64,000 nucleotides of DNA, from the NCBI RefSeq assembly GCF_000020665.1, contig NC_011071.1, positions 3,896,501-3,960,500 on the forward strand, given 5' to 3'. The DNA is from Stenotrophomonas maltophilia R551-3 (GTDB lineage Bacteria > Pseudomonadota > Gammaproteobacteria > Xanthomonadales > Xanthomonadaceae). Under the pieces are notes generated by a model, which ran no database searches, was not told the origin of the DNA, and saw only the letters and a list, made by a program, of their open reading frames with translations. Positions 8,749 through 16,550 of the stretch are shown piece by piece (the stretch's first letter is position 1; each line of letters begins with the position of its first letter). Both the position numbers and the translations under genes were made by a program.

Positions 8749-9408
8749 ATGGCCCGCAAGACCAAAGAGGACACCCAGGCAACCCGGGAAGGCATCCTTG
8801 ACGCCGCCGAAGCCTGCTTCCATGAACACGGCGTGGCCCGTACCACGCTGGAGATGATCGGTGCCCGTGCCGGCTATACCCGTGGCGCGGTCTACTGGCA
8901 CTTCAAGAACAAGAGCGAGGTGCTGACCGCGATCGTCGAGCGCGTGCACCTGCCTTTCATGCAGGAACTGGAGCGCACCTCCACCGACCAGCGCGACACC
9001 CCGGTGCACGACCTGCGCGCGGTGATGATCCATTCGTTCATCGAGCTGTCCGAGGACGAGCGCCTGCGCAAGACCATGGAGATCATGCTGCGCAGCGATG
9101 CCTCCGCCGATACCAAGGTACTGACCGAACTGCAGCAGGCTGGCTTCCGCGATGCGCTGGACCGGATGGAGCGCGCCCTGCGCCGTGCGCAGGACCTGGG
9201 CCAGCTGCGCGAAGGTGCCGACCCGAAGATCGCCGCACGCATGCTGCATGCCACGGTACTGGGCGTGCTGCACGGGGCGATGGTCGAACCGGACCTGATG
9301 GACCTCAAGCGCGATGGCATGCTGGCACTGGACATGACCCTGGCCGCCTACGTGAAGGAAGGCGTGTTCGTGCCGGGCACGGTGCCCGAGCCCCTGCCGG
9401 AAGCGTGA
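8749..9408 (+). CDS. smeT: TetR-family repressor SmeT
   Basis: A 219-residue TetR/AcrR repressor. The N-terminal helix-turn-helix (about 33-52, TLEMIGARAGYTRGAVYWHF) is the classic TetR signature, and the C-terminal ligand and dimerisation domain is all helical. It is divergent from smeDEF and separated by a 226-bp region holding the operator, the canonical arrangement for local repression. SmeT is known to repress smeDEF and itself; biocides such as triclosan relieve repression. I see no frameshift or truncation of the kind that causes SmeDEF overproduction, so repression should be intact in this strain. Confidence 0.94.
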   Translation: MARKTKEDTQATREGILDAAEACFHEHGVARTTLEMIGARAGYTRGAVYWHFKNKSEVLTAIVERVHLPFMQELERTSTDQRDTPVHDLRAVMIHSFIELSEDERLRKTMEIMLRSDASADTKVLTELQQAGFRDALDRMERALRRAQDLGQLREGADPKIAARMLHATVLGVLHGAMVEPDLMDLKRDGMLALDMTLAAYVKEGVFVPGTVPEPLPEA

Positions 9409-9453
9409 GCGGCGTTGCTGCCGCCACTACGGCCCCCATCTGAGGACGGCCCC

Positions 9454-10440
9454 ATGATCCTGGACAATGTGGTGTGGGGTTTCATCGGTTGCGGCAGCGT
9501 CACCGAGAAGAAGAGCGGCCCCGCTCTGGCCGGCACGCCCGGCTCACGGGTGGCCGCGGTGATGCGCCGCAATGCGGCACTGGCCGAAGACTACGCACGG
9601 CGCCATGCGATTCCCTGCTGGTACACGGAGGCCGATGCGCTCATCGCCGATCCGGAAGTGAACGCGGTGTACGTCGCAACGCCACCCTCGACGCACATGC
9701 AGTACGCGTTGCAGGCGATTGCCGCGGGCAAGCCGGTCTACATCGAGAAGCCGATGGCCATGGACCATGACCAGTGCCAACGCATCATGGAGGCCAGCGC
9801 ACGCAGCAGCGTGCCGGTGTTCGTGGCCTATTACCGCCGCGCCCTGCCCCGCTTCGAGAAGGTGAAGCAGCTGCTGGACAGCGGCGCGATCGGTGAACCG
9901 CGCAGCGTGCGCGCCACCCTGCATCGACCGCATTCGGCGAACGCTGCGTCGCCGGACTTCTGGCGGACCAATCCAGCAATCTCCGGCGGCGGCCTGTTCG
10001 TTGATCTGGGCTCGCACACCCTGGACCTGCTCGATCATCTGCTCGGGCCTTTGACCGATGTGCGTGGCCTGGCCAGTTCGCAGGCAGGCGCGTATGCCGC
10101 CGAGGACAGCGTCTCGATGTGCTTCCGTGCCGGTCGCGGGGTGCATGGCATCGCGCAGTGGAGTTTCTGCGCGTTCCGCCGCCAGGATGAGGTCGAGATC
10201 ACCGGCGACCAAGGTCAGCTGCGCTTTGCCACCTTCGAGGATGTTCCGGTAGTGCTGGAGACCGGGGCCGGCGTGCAGGCGTTCGACATCCCGAACCCGC
10301 CGTCGATCCAGCAGCCGTTGATCGCCACTCTGGTGGATGAGCTGCGCGGCAACGGCCACTCGCCGTCGAACGGCGCCAGCGCCGCCCGTACCAATGCGGT
10401 GATGGACCAGGTGCTGCAGGCCTACCGAACGCAACGGTAG
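9454..10440 (+). CDS. Gfo/Idh/MocA-family oxidoreductase
   Basis: A 328-residue NAD(P)-dependent dehydrogenase. The N-terminal Rossmann fold begins WGFIGCGSVTEKKSGPAL, the EKP motif (VYIEKPMAMD) marks the catalytic lysine region, and the C-terminal alpha/beta sheet domain contains GGGLFVDLGSHTLDLLDHLLG. A TGAGGA site precedes the ATG at 9454, which is preferred over an in-frame codon at 9415. Substrates of the family are mostly sugars, inositols or related polyols; nothing here fixes which. Its TAG stop lies in a GTAG REP remnant. Confidence 0.85.
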   Translation: MILDNVVWGFIGCGSVTEKKSGPALAGTPGSRVAAVMRRNAALAEDYARRHAIPCWYTEADALIADPEVNAVYVATPPSTHMQYALQAIAAGKPVYIEKPMAMDHDQCQRIMEASARSSVPVFVAYYRRALPRFEKVKQLLDSGAIGEPRSVRATLHRPHSANAASPDFWRTNPAISGGGLFVDLGSHTLDLLDHLLGPLTDVRGLASSQAGAYAAEDSVSMCFRAGRGVHGIAQWSFCAFRRQDEVEITGDQGQLRFATFEDVPVVLETGAGVQAFDIPNPPSIQQPLIATLVDELRGNGHSPSNGASAARTNAVMDQVLQAYRTQR

Positions 10441-10461
10441 CGCCGGGTTGACCGCGCCCAG

Positions 10462-10557
10462 GTAGCGACGGGCCATGCCCGGCGAGCACGCAGCGCGACC
10501 TGCGTCGGGTAACACCAACATCGGGCCGAACAGCCGCCGGGCATGGCCCGGCGCTAC
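10462..10557. repeat. SMAG REP pair
   Basis: A forward copy with GTAGCGACGGGC head at 10462 and an inverted standard copy ending CTAC at 10557. A further degenerate GTAG-CGCCGGG remnant overlaps the upstream gene's stop codon at 10437. Lies between convergent genes. Confidence 0.85.
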
Positions 10558-10570
10558 CGGAAGCCCAACG

Positions 10571-10596
10571 AAAAGGCCGCCTTGCGGCGGCCTTCT
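10571..10596. terminator. bidirectional intrinsic terminator
   Basis: AAGGCCGCC-TTGC-GGCGGCCTT stem-loop preceded by AAAA and followed by TT, between the oxidoreductase (plus) and hslU (minus). It can serve both convergent transcripts. Confidence 0.7.
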
Positions 10597-10610
10597 GTGT
10601 TGCAGCGGCC

Positions 10611-10648
10611 GGGGTCAGAGCCCTCGCCACGGCGAGGGATCCGACCCC
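10611..10648. repeat. GGGGTCAG-bounded palindromic repeat
   Basis: Outer ends GGGGTCAGAG and ATCCGACCCC are conserved with four other copies in the window. The inner stem here is CCCTCGCC/GGCGAGGG. It lies just after the hslU stop codon. Confidence 0.7.
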
Positions 10649-10669
10649 ATCGGATAGCGGCCTTCTGCG

Positions 10670-12043
10670 TTACAGGATGTAGCGGCTCAGGTCCGGATCC
10701 TGCACCAGCTCGCCCAGGTGCGTATCGACGTAGGCGCTGTCGATCACCAGGGTCTCGCCATCACGGTCCGGCGCTTCGTAGCTGAGCGAATCCAGCAGCC
10801 GCTCCAGCACGGTGTGCAGGCGGCGGGCACCGATGTTCTCCTGGCGTTCGTTCACCTGGAAAGCGATCTCGGCCAGGCGATCGATGGCATCGGCGGTGAA
10901 ACTGACCTTGACGCCCTCGGTGGCCAGCAGCGCTTCGTACTGCTTGGTCAGCGCGGCCTTCGGCTCGGTCAGGATGCGCACGAAGTCGTTCTTGCTCAGC
11001 GCACCCAGCTCGACGCGGATCGGGAAACGACCCTGCAGCTCGGGAATCAGGTCGCTGGGCTTGGCCAGATGGAATGCGCCGGAGGCAATGAACAGGATGT
11101 GGTCGGTCTTGATCGTGCCGTACTTGGTGGACACGTTGGAACCTTCCACCAGTGGCAGCAGGTCGCGCTGCACGCCTTCGCGCGAGACGTCGCCACCACC
11201 CACGTTGTCACCACGCTTGGCGACCTTGTCGATCTCGTCGATGAAGACGATGCCGTGCTGCTCGCAGGCTTCGATCGCCGCGGTACGGATGTCGTCCTCG
11301 TTGACCAGCTTGCCGGCTTCTTCTTCGATCAGCAGCGGACGCGCGGCCTTGATGGCCAGCGTGCGCTTGTGCGCCTTGGCGCCGCCGCCGAGGTTGGCGA
11401 ACATCGACTTCAGCTGCTGGCCCATTTCCTCCATGCCCGGCGGGGTCATGATGTCCATGCTGACGTTGGCGGCCAGGTCCAGCTCGATCTCGCGATCGTC
11501 CAACTCGCCATTGCGCAGCATCTTGCGGAACTTGATGCGGGTCTCGTTGTCCTGTGCCGACGGCTCGTTGCGCGCCACTTCCGGATCGAAACCGATGCCG
11601 CCACTACGACGCGGCAGCAGCGCATCGAGGATGCGGTCTTCGGCGCGTTCTTCGGCCTGGGTACGCACGCGCACCTTGGCCTGTTCGCGGTAAAGCTTCA
11701 CTGCGGTATCGGCCAGGTCACGGATGATCTGCTCGACGTCCTTGCCGACGTAGCCGACTTCGGTGAAGCGGGTTGCTTCGACCTTGACGAACGGCGCGTT
11801 GGCCAGCGTGGCCAGGCGGCGTGCGATCTCGGTCTTGCCGACGCCGGTCGGGCCGATCATCAGGATGTTCTTCGGCATCACTTCATTGCGCAGCTCAGGC
11901 ACCAGCTGCATGCGGCGCCAGCGGTTGCGCAGGGCGATGGCCACCGCGCGCTTGGCGTCGTGCTGGCCCACGATATGCCGGTCCAGCTCCTGCACGATCT
12001 CGCGCGGGGTCATGGTGGCGGAGGAAACTTCGATCTTCGACAT
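10670..12043 (-). CDS. hslU: HslU, ATPase of the HslVU protease
   Basis: A 457-residue AAA+ unfoldase. Walker A is GPTGVGKTE (Lys70), Walker B is [11 protein letters not shown], the HslU-specific I-domain lies between, and the C-terminus ends in the RYIL tail that docks into HslV to activate it. The ATG at 12043 (MSKIEV) is chosen; a GTG 12 bp further upstream is also in frame. It lies downstream of hslV with a 106-bp gap that holds a single SMAG REP. Together they form a heat-shock protease that unfolds and degrades misfolded and regulatory proteins in the cytoplasm. Confidence 0.96.
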   Translation of the reverse strand: MSKIEVSSATMTPREIVQELDRHIVGQHDAKRAVAIALRNRWRRMQLVPELRNEVMPKNILMIGPTGVGKTEIARRLATLANAPFVKVEATRFTEVGYVGKDVEQIIRDLADTAVKLYREQAKVRVRTQAEERAEDRILDALLPRRSGGIGFDPEVARNEPSAQDNETRIKFRKMLRNGELDDREIELDLAANVSMDIMTPPGMEEMGQQLKSMFANLGGGAKAHKRTLAIKAARPLLIEEEAGKLVNEDDIRTAAIEACEQHGIVFIDEIDKVAKRGDNVGGGDVSREGVQRDLLPLVEGSNVSTKYGTIKTDHILFIASGAFHLAKPSDLIPELQGRFPIRVELGALSKNDFVRILTEPKAALTKQYEALLATEGVKVSFTADAIDRLAEIAFQVNERQENIGARRLHTVLERLLDSLSYEAPDRDGETLVIDSAYVDTHLGELVQDPDLSRYIL

Positions 12044-12097
12044 GGATGTGCTCACGAATTCGTTGTCTACGATGCCGGAACCGAACGGCCCCGGACG

Positions 12098-12120
12098 GTA
12101 GCGCCGGGCCATGCCCGGCG
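12098..12120 (-). repeat. single SMAG REP inside the hslVU operon
   Basis: One GTAG-headed GCCGGGC/GCCCGGC stem-loop in the hslV-hslU gap. It would be transcribed in the hslVU mRNA. Confidence 0.8.
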
Positions 12121-12149
12121 AATCTGGAATGTCTGTGACGGGTTCCCCG

Positions 12150-12701
12150 TCACAACTCCTCGACCACCACGTTGCGGTTGGTATAGATGCAGATGTCGCC
12201 GGCAATGCCGATCGCTTCACTGGCGATGGTGCGCGCATCCAGTTCGGTGTGCGCCATCAGCGCGCGGGCGGCCGACAGTGCATAGGAACCACCGGAACCG
12301 ATGGCGATGATGCCGTCCTCCGGCTCGATCACATCACCGGTGCCGCTGATGATCAGCGAGGTTTCCTTGTCGGCCACCGCCAGCAGGGCTTCGAGCTTGC
12401 CCAGACGGCGCTCGGTGCGCCAATCCTTGGCCAGCTCGACCGCAGCGCGCTGCAGCTGGCCGTGCTTTTCCAGCTTGGCCTCGAACAGCTCGAACAGGGT
12501 GAAGGCATCGGCGGCGGCACCGGCGAAGCCGGCCAGCACCTGGCCGTCACGGCCAAGGCGGCGCACCTTGCGCGCATTGCCCTTCATCACGGTGTGGCCC
12601 AGCGTGACCTGGCCGTCGCCGGCAATGGCCACATGCTCGCCGCGACGGACGCAGACGATGGTGGTGGCGTGGAAAACGTTGGGATTCTGACTGGGGTCCA
12701 T
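12150..12701 (-). CDS. hslV: HslV, peptidase of the HslVU protease
   Basis: A 183-residue proteasome-beta-like peptidase. The catalytic threonine is Thr13 in [11 protein letters not shown]; the first 12 residues would be a propeptide, longer than in E. coli, where only the initiator Met precedes the threonine. Conserved [14 protein letters not shown] and [14 protein letters not shown] segments are present. A GGAGGC site precedes the ATG. It is first in the operon, 26-54 bp from a strong sigma-32-like promoter, matching the known heat-shock control of hslVU. Confidence 0.96.
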   Translation of the reverse strand: MDPSQNPNVFHATTIVCVRRGEHVAIAGDGQVTLGHTVMKGNARKVRRLGRDGQVLAGFAGAAADAFTLFELFEAKLEKHGQLQRAAVELAKDWRTERRLGKLEALLAVADKETSLIISGTGDVIEPEDGIIAIGSGGSYALSAARALMAHTELDARTIASEAIGIAGDICIYTNRNVVVEEL

Positions 12702-12726
12702 GCGGCCTCCGATAGCTGTTCACGGG

Positions 12727-12755
12727 AGATGGGGACAGCGCCGGGTGCGATCAAG
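12727..12755 (-). promoter_or_regulatory. sigma-32-type heat-shock promoter of hslVU
   Basis: On the minus strand CTTGATC (12749-12755) and CCCCATCT (12727-12734) are separated by 14 bp. This is close to the sigma-32 consensus CTTGAAA-N11-16-CCCCATNT. The predicted transcript starts about 20 nt before the hslV ATG. Confidence 0.75.
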
Positions 12756-12874
12756 CCTGTGCGGATGGCTGCCGTTCAGCGCTTGGCCGCGCCCCATCGA
12801 CAGGAGGGCGCCTTTCTGACGAGCGCATCGCAATGCGCGCGGATCCCACCGCCCGAACGTGGAACACCTGCCGT

Positions 12875-13075
12875 TCAGCGTTTTGCCTGCGACGGCCGAT
12901 CCGGATTCGGCTCGATGCCCCAGGCGATGTACCAGTCCTCGCCCTGCGTCTCGATCGGATGCTGGGTGCGGCCGGAACCATTGCCGCAGGCCAGCGCATC
13001 AGCCGCGCAGTAGCGGTCGCAGCCCCAGCAGATGCGCTCGGGGTGTTTGGGGTGCAGCGGGATGGGCTTCGCCAT
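12875..13075 (-). CDS. DUF3079 small cysteine-rich protein
   Basis: A 66-residue protein with the family block LHPKHPERICWGCDRYCAAD, then LACGNGSGRTQHPIE and GEDWYIAWG. This is DUF3079. Four cysteines (two CxxC-like pairs) suggest a metal site, probably zinc, but no function is established. The gene stands alone on the minus strand between hslV and xerC; its start is unambiguous (MAKPIPL). The 173 bp to hslV hold the heat-shock promoter. Confidence 0.85.
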   Translation of the reverse strand: MAKPIPLHPKHPERICWGCDRYCAADALACGNGSGRTQHPIETQGEDWYIAWGIEPNPDRPSQAKR

Positions 13076-13161
13076 GGCAGGCGGTTTCCTCGTGGCCTGC
13101 GGCCACGGTGCGCCGGTTGCGCCCGCCCTGCCCTGATCCAGATCAAGGGCGGTCTATTCCG

Positions 13162-13256
13162 GTAGCGCCGGGCCGTGCCCGGCGAGCACGCAGCGCGGAC
13201 CGCGTCGCATGCACGGGAAATGGATCACACAGCCGCCGGGCATGGCCCGGCGCTAC
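13162..13256. repeat. SMAG REP pair
   Basis: Forward copy at 13162 (CCGTG in the loop) and inverted standard copy ending CTAC at 13256, immediately after the xerC stop codon. Confidence 0.85.
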
Positions 13257-14143
13257 CCCTCCTTGTCGTCCTTGCTGCGGCGCTTGGCGCGTGGATGCGC
13301 GGCGTCGTAGACCTTGGCCAGGTGCTGGAAATCAAGGTGGGTATAGATCTGGGTGGTGGCGATGTCGGCGTGGCCGAGCAGCTCCTGCACGCCGCGCAGG
13401 TCGCCGGAGGATTCCAGGATATGGCTGGCGAAACTGTGCCGCAGCATGTGCGGATGCACGTGCTTGAACAGGCCCTGGCGCTGCGCCAGCTGGCGGATGC
13501 GGATCTGTACCGCGCGTTGGCTGATCGGCCCGTTGCGGCCGGGAAACACCGGCATTGCCGGGCCACCACCACTTTCCGCACGCCATGCCTGCAGCGCTTC
13601 GCGCGCCGGCCGGCCGAACGGCACCCGGCGCTGGCGATTGCCCTTGCCCATCACGTTGACCAGGCCGCTGGCAAAATCCAGGTCGCGCCAGGTCAACGCA
13701 CACACTTCGCTCAGGCGCAGGCCGGAGGAATAGAACAGTTCCAGCAACGCACGATCACGACGGCCGAGTTCACCCTCGGGCTCCAGTTCAACCAGCTGCA
13801 CGGCTTCATCGGCATCGAGCACCTGCGGCAGCCGGCGTGGCGCGCGTGGCGCCTTCAGCGTCGCCGCCGGATTGACCTCGATACGGCCGTGCTTGAGCAG
13901 CCAGGCATAGAAGCTGCGGCAGGCGGACAAGCGGCGCTGCAGGCTCTTGGCCGACAGTCCGCGGCGGTGTTCGTCGGCAACGAACTGGCGCAGCGTTTCG
14001 GCATCGAGTGCTTCCACCGCCATGCCACGCGGCTCGGCCCACACCGACAGCGCGTCCAGGTCACGGCGGTAGGCATCGAGCGTATGCGCCGACATCCGCC
14101 GCTCCACCTGCAGGTGCTGCAGGAAGGCCTGTACCGCGCTCAT
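13253..14143 (-). CDS. xerC: tyrosine recombinase XerC
   Basis: A 296-residue site-specific recombinase. The N-terminal SAM-like core-binding domain covers about 1-95. The C-terminal catalytic domain has the full tyrosine-recombinase set: Arg143 (SSGLRLSE), Lys167, His232-x-x-Arg235 (HPHMLRHSF), His258 (LLGHADIAT) and Tyr267. Context with dapF and a DUF484 gene directly upstream is the usual dapF-yigA-xerC neighbourhood, which favours XerC over XerD. It acts with XerD at dif to resolve chromosome dimers at division. The stop codon overlaps the inverted REP. Confidence 0.94.
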   Translation of the reverse strand: MSAVQAFLQHLQVERRMSAHTLDAYRRDLDALSVWAEPRGMAVEALDAETLRQFVADEHRRGLSAKSLQRRLSACRSFYAWLLKHGRIEVNPAATLKAPRAPRRLPQVLDADEAVQLVELEPEGELGRRDRALLELFYSSGLRLSEVCALTWRDLDFASGLVNVMGKGNRQRRVPFGRPAREALQAWRAESGGGPAMPVFPGRNGPISQRAVQIRIRQLAQRQGLFKHVHPHMLRHSFASHILESSGDLRGVQELLGHADIATTQIYTHLDFQHLAKVYDAAHPRAKRRSKDDKEG

Positions 14144-14156
14144 CGTCGTGCCCTGC

Positions 14157-14831
14157 TCAGCCCGGGAAGCGCTTCAGGCCGGTGACCAGCGCATCGCCCA
14201 TCATGCGCAGGAACAGCGTGCCCATGCCCGGGTAGAAGCGGTTCGGGTCATGACTGCCGACCGCGATCAGGCCTACGCCCGGCAGTGGCAGCAATGCGGT
14301 GGTCTGCACTTCTTCGCTGCGTACGCCATACAGCACGGCGTTCTTTTCCGGCTGCAGGCGGCCACAGATCGGCTCGCCGTCCTTCAGGCAATCGCGGAAC
14401 GGACCGAGCTGCGCATCATCGGCGGCGATCACCTGCAGCCAGTCGGCCTGTTCCAGTCCTGCCACCGGCGTGTGCACCACCAACCGCACCAGGTCGCCGG
14501 CGAAGTCTTCCTGCAGCGAGGCGGCCATCGCACGCAGGGTGTCGGCGGCGTTGTCCTGCTTCATCAGCGCCAGGGTCAGCTGGTGCGTACGCACCGCCAG
14601 ACGCTCGTTGACCTGTGCGGTTGCGCCCAGATCGGCCAAGCGTCGCGCCAGCTCGCGGTTCTTCTCGCGCAGCACTTCCAGCTGGTAGCTGGCCAGCGAC
14701 GCGGTCGGGCCGTCATCGCGGGGCACCACCAGGGTCAGGGCCAGGTCCGGGAACTGCTTGAGGAAGCCGGGATGACGCCGCAACCAGGCAGCAACTTCGT
14801 GGGCCCCGAGCTTGTCGACGGTTTCGGTCAT
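14157..14831 (-). CDS. DUF484 family protein
   Basis: A 224-residue protein of the DUF484 (YigA-like) family, with a GAF-like fold expected. It opens [20 protein letters not shown], where the family start is followed by [12 protein letters not shown] and a coiled segment ([17 protein letters not shown]). The C-terminal region ends [20 protein letters not shown]. Its ATG overlaps the dapF TGA (ATGA), showing translational coupling, and xerC starts 13 bp after its stop. Biochemical role is unknown; conservation of dapF-DUF484-xerC order suggests co-transcription only. Confidence 0.88.
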   Translation of the reverse strand: MTETVDKLGAHEVAAWLRRHPGFLKQFPDLALTLVVPRDDGPTASLASYQLEVLREKNRELARRLADLGATAQVNERLAVRTHQLTLALMKQDNAADTLRAMAASLQEDFAGDLVRLVVHTPVAGLEQADWLQVIAADDAQLGPFRDCLKDGEPICGRLQPEKNAVLYGVRSEEVQTTALLPLPGVGLIAVGSHDPNRFYPGMGTLFLRMMGDALVTGLKRFPG

Positions 14832-15679
14832 GCGATCCACTCCCCTTCGAAGACGAATGCGGTCGGGCCGGCCATTACCACCGGCTGGCCATCGCCCGGC
14901 CACTGGATGCGGAGGTCACCACCGGGCAGGCTGATGCGCGCATCGCGCTGCAGGCGGCCACGCTGCATCAGGGTCACCGCAGCGGCACAGGCACCGCTGC
15001 CGCAGGCCAGGGTTTCGCCAACGCCGCGCTCGAACACGCGCAGGCGTGCATGCGCGGGGTTCATCACCTGGGCGAAGCCCACGTTCACCGAACGCGGGAA
15101 CGACGCATGCTGCTGCAGCAGCGAACCGACGCGCTCGACCGGTGCGGCATCGATCAGGCCGACTTCAATCACCGCGTGCGGATTGCCCATCGACACGGCG
15201 GCAAAACGCACGGTCTCGCCCTGCAGCGGCAGCAGGTATTCCTCGCGCGGATGGGCGAAACCCACCAACGGCACGTTGGCCGGCTCGAACGCGGGCACAC
15301 CCATGGTCACCGCGTAGTGGCCATCGCCCAGCACCTTCACTTGGTGGCTGGCCAGCGGGCTGTCGATGACGAACGCATCGCCCTGTGCACTGCCCTCGCG
15401 CACCAGCCAGGCGGCGATGCAGCGCGCGCCGTTGCCACACTGTTCGGAATTGGAACCATCGGCATTCCAGATCCGGTACGAAGCCACCGAGCCTTCCGCA
15501 CGCGGCGCTTCGATGGTCAGGATCTGATCGCAGCCGACACCGGTGTGGCGATCGGCCAGGCGCGCGGCCAGCTCGGGCGTAGGTGGCACGGTGCCGTCAC
15601 GCAGGTCGATCACTACGAAATCATTGCCTGCGCCATGCATCTTGCTGAAGCGCAGGGCCTTGGACCCGGCCTTACTCAT
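14828..15679 (-). CDS. dapF: diaminopimelate epimerase
   Basis: A 283-residue epimerase converting LL- to meso-diaminopimelate in lysine and peptidoglycan synthesis. Both catalytic cysteine motifs are visible: Cys81 in [10 protein letters not shown] and the second in [11 protein letters not shown]. The N-terminus [15 protein letters not shown] is diagnostic. The ATG at 15679 overlaps the end of lptM by 8 bp, and the gene ends in an ATGA overlap with the DUF484 gene, so lptM-dapF-DUF484-xerC is a tightly coupled operon. No odd features. Confidence 0.96.
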   Translation of the reverse strand: MSKAGSKALRFSKMHGAGNDFVVIDLRDGTVPPTPELAARLADRHTGVGCDQILTIEAPRAEGSVASYRIWNADGSNSEQCGNGARCIAAWLVREGSAQGDAFVIDSPLASHQVKVLGDGHYAVTMGVPAFEPANVPLVGFAHPREEYLLPLQGETVRFAAVSMGNPHAVIEVGLIDAAPVERVGSLLQQHASFPRSVNVGFAQVMNPAHARLRVFERGVGETLACGSGACAAAVTLMQRGRLQRDARISLPGGDLRIQWPGDGQPVVMAGPTAFVFEGEWIA

Positions 15680-15944
15680 TCCCGCTGCCCACCTTCTTCG
15701 CGGGCGCAGGCGCCGGCTGGGTCGTCGGCGCGGCCGGGTCCACGGTCGTGGCCGGGGTGCCGGTGCCCTGGGTCTCCGCCGGAGTCGCCTCGTTGGCGGG
15801 CTCGGCAACCGGTTCGACCAGTTCTTCCACCGGCACCGGCTTCTGCGGCAGTACCAGCGGGCCCTTGTTGCCGCAGGCGGCGAGGAGCAGCAGCGAAGCC
15901 GCTGCCAGCGGAATCAGGATGGCGTTTCGATGGGGGATCTTCAT
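15672..15944 (-). CDS. lptM: LptM-like lipoprotein
   Basis: A 90-residue lipoprotein with signal peptide (about 1-23), lipobox LLAAC (Cys24) and the conserved [10 protein letters not shown] block just after the cysteine. This is the hallmark of LptM (formerly YifL), which helps disulfide maturation of LptD at the outer membrane. Enteric members are also encoded next to dapF. The tail is low-complexity Pro/Ala/Thr, longer than the conserved part, and ends about 20 residues after a PAPAPAKK stretch. Its stop overlaps the dapF start. Confidence 0.85.
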   Translation of the reverse strand: MKIPHRNAILIPLAAASLLLLAACGNKGPLVLPQKPVPVEELVEPVAEPANEATPAETQGTGTPATTVDPAAPTTQPAPAPAKKVGSGNE

Positions 15945-16002
15945 GCCCCGAGTATAGCCATTGGCGGCTGAGCGGTTGGTGCAGGGTGCCGTGCCGCGCA
16001 TC

Positions 16003-16065
16003 CGCCGGGCATGGCCCGGCGCTACCGCAACCGGGCCCGCTGGTAGCGCCGGGTCATGCCCGGCG
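16003..16065. repeat. SMAG REP pair, tail-to-tail
   Basis: Inverted copy (16003-16025) followed by a forward copy (GTAG at 16043, loop GGTCATG). The two CTAC/GTAG heads face each other, the opposite layout to most pairs here. Lies between lptM and a DUF454 gene. Confidence 0.85.
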
Positions 16066-16072
16066 AGGGACG

Positions 16073-16495
16073 CTATTCGGGTGGTGGCAGCGGCCGGGTC
16101 CACAACCAGATCGCCACCACGGTCATGCTGCCGATCGAGAACCACTTCACCCAGGCGATCGGCACGCACCACAGCATGATGCCGGCGCACACCGCCATGG
16201 TGATCGTGGCCATCCACTTGCCATAGCGGCTGACCGCGCCATGCGCCTGCCAGTTGGCGATGGCCGGGCCGAAGCGCGGATGTTGCAGCAACCAGTTGTG
16301 CAGGCGCTCGGAACCACGCGAGGCAGCCCAGGCCGAGATCAGGATGAATACGGTGGTCGGCAGGCCTGGCACGAAGATGCCGACGATGCCGGTGCCGAGG
16401 CTGACGTACGCCAGCAGCCACCAGGCCCAGCGGAAACGTACCGGCCGGACCGGCGCGGACGATGCTTTGGCAACAGGTGGGTCGGGCTGGCTCAT
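16073..16495 (-). CDS. DUF454 (YbaN-like) inner membrane protein
   Basis: A 140-residue protein matching DUF454. It has a first membrane segment at about 24-50 containing LGTGIVGIFVPGLPTTVFIL, the family signature, a cytoplasmic stretch SRGSERLHNWLLQHPRFGP, and two further membrane segments near the C-terminus. Function is unknown for the family. It is separated from lptM by a REP pair and lies 55 bp after the ptrB-like peptidase stop on the opposite side, same strand. Confidence 0.85.
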   Translation of the reverse strand: MSQPDPPVAKASSAPVRPVRFRWAWWLLAYVSLGTGIVGIFVPGLPTTVFILISAWAASRGSERLHNWLLQHPRFGPAIANWQAHGAVSRYGKWMATITMAVCAGIMLWCVPIAWVKWFSIGSMTVVAIWLWTRPLPPPE

Positions 16496-16550
16496 CGCAC
16501 AAGGATACCCAGAGCGGTGGCGGCGGCGATATCACCGCCGCCACCGTGCG

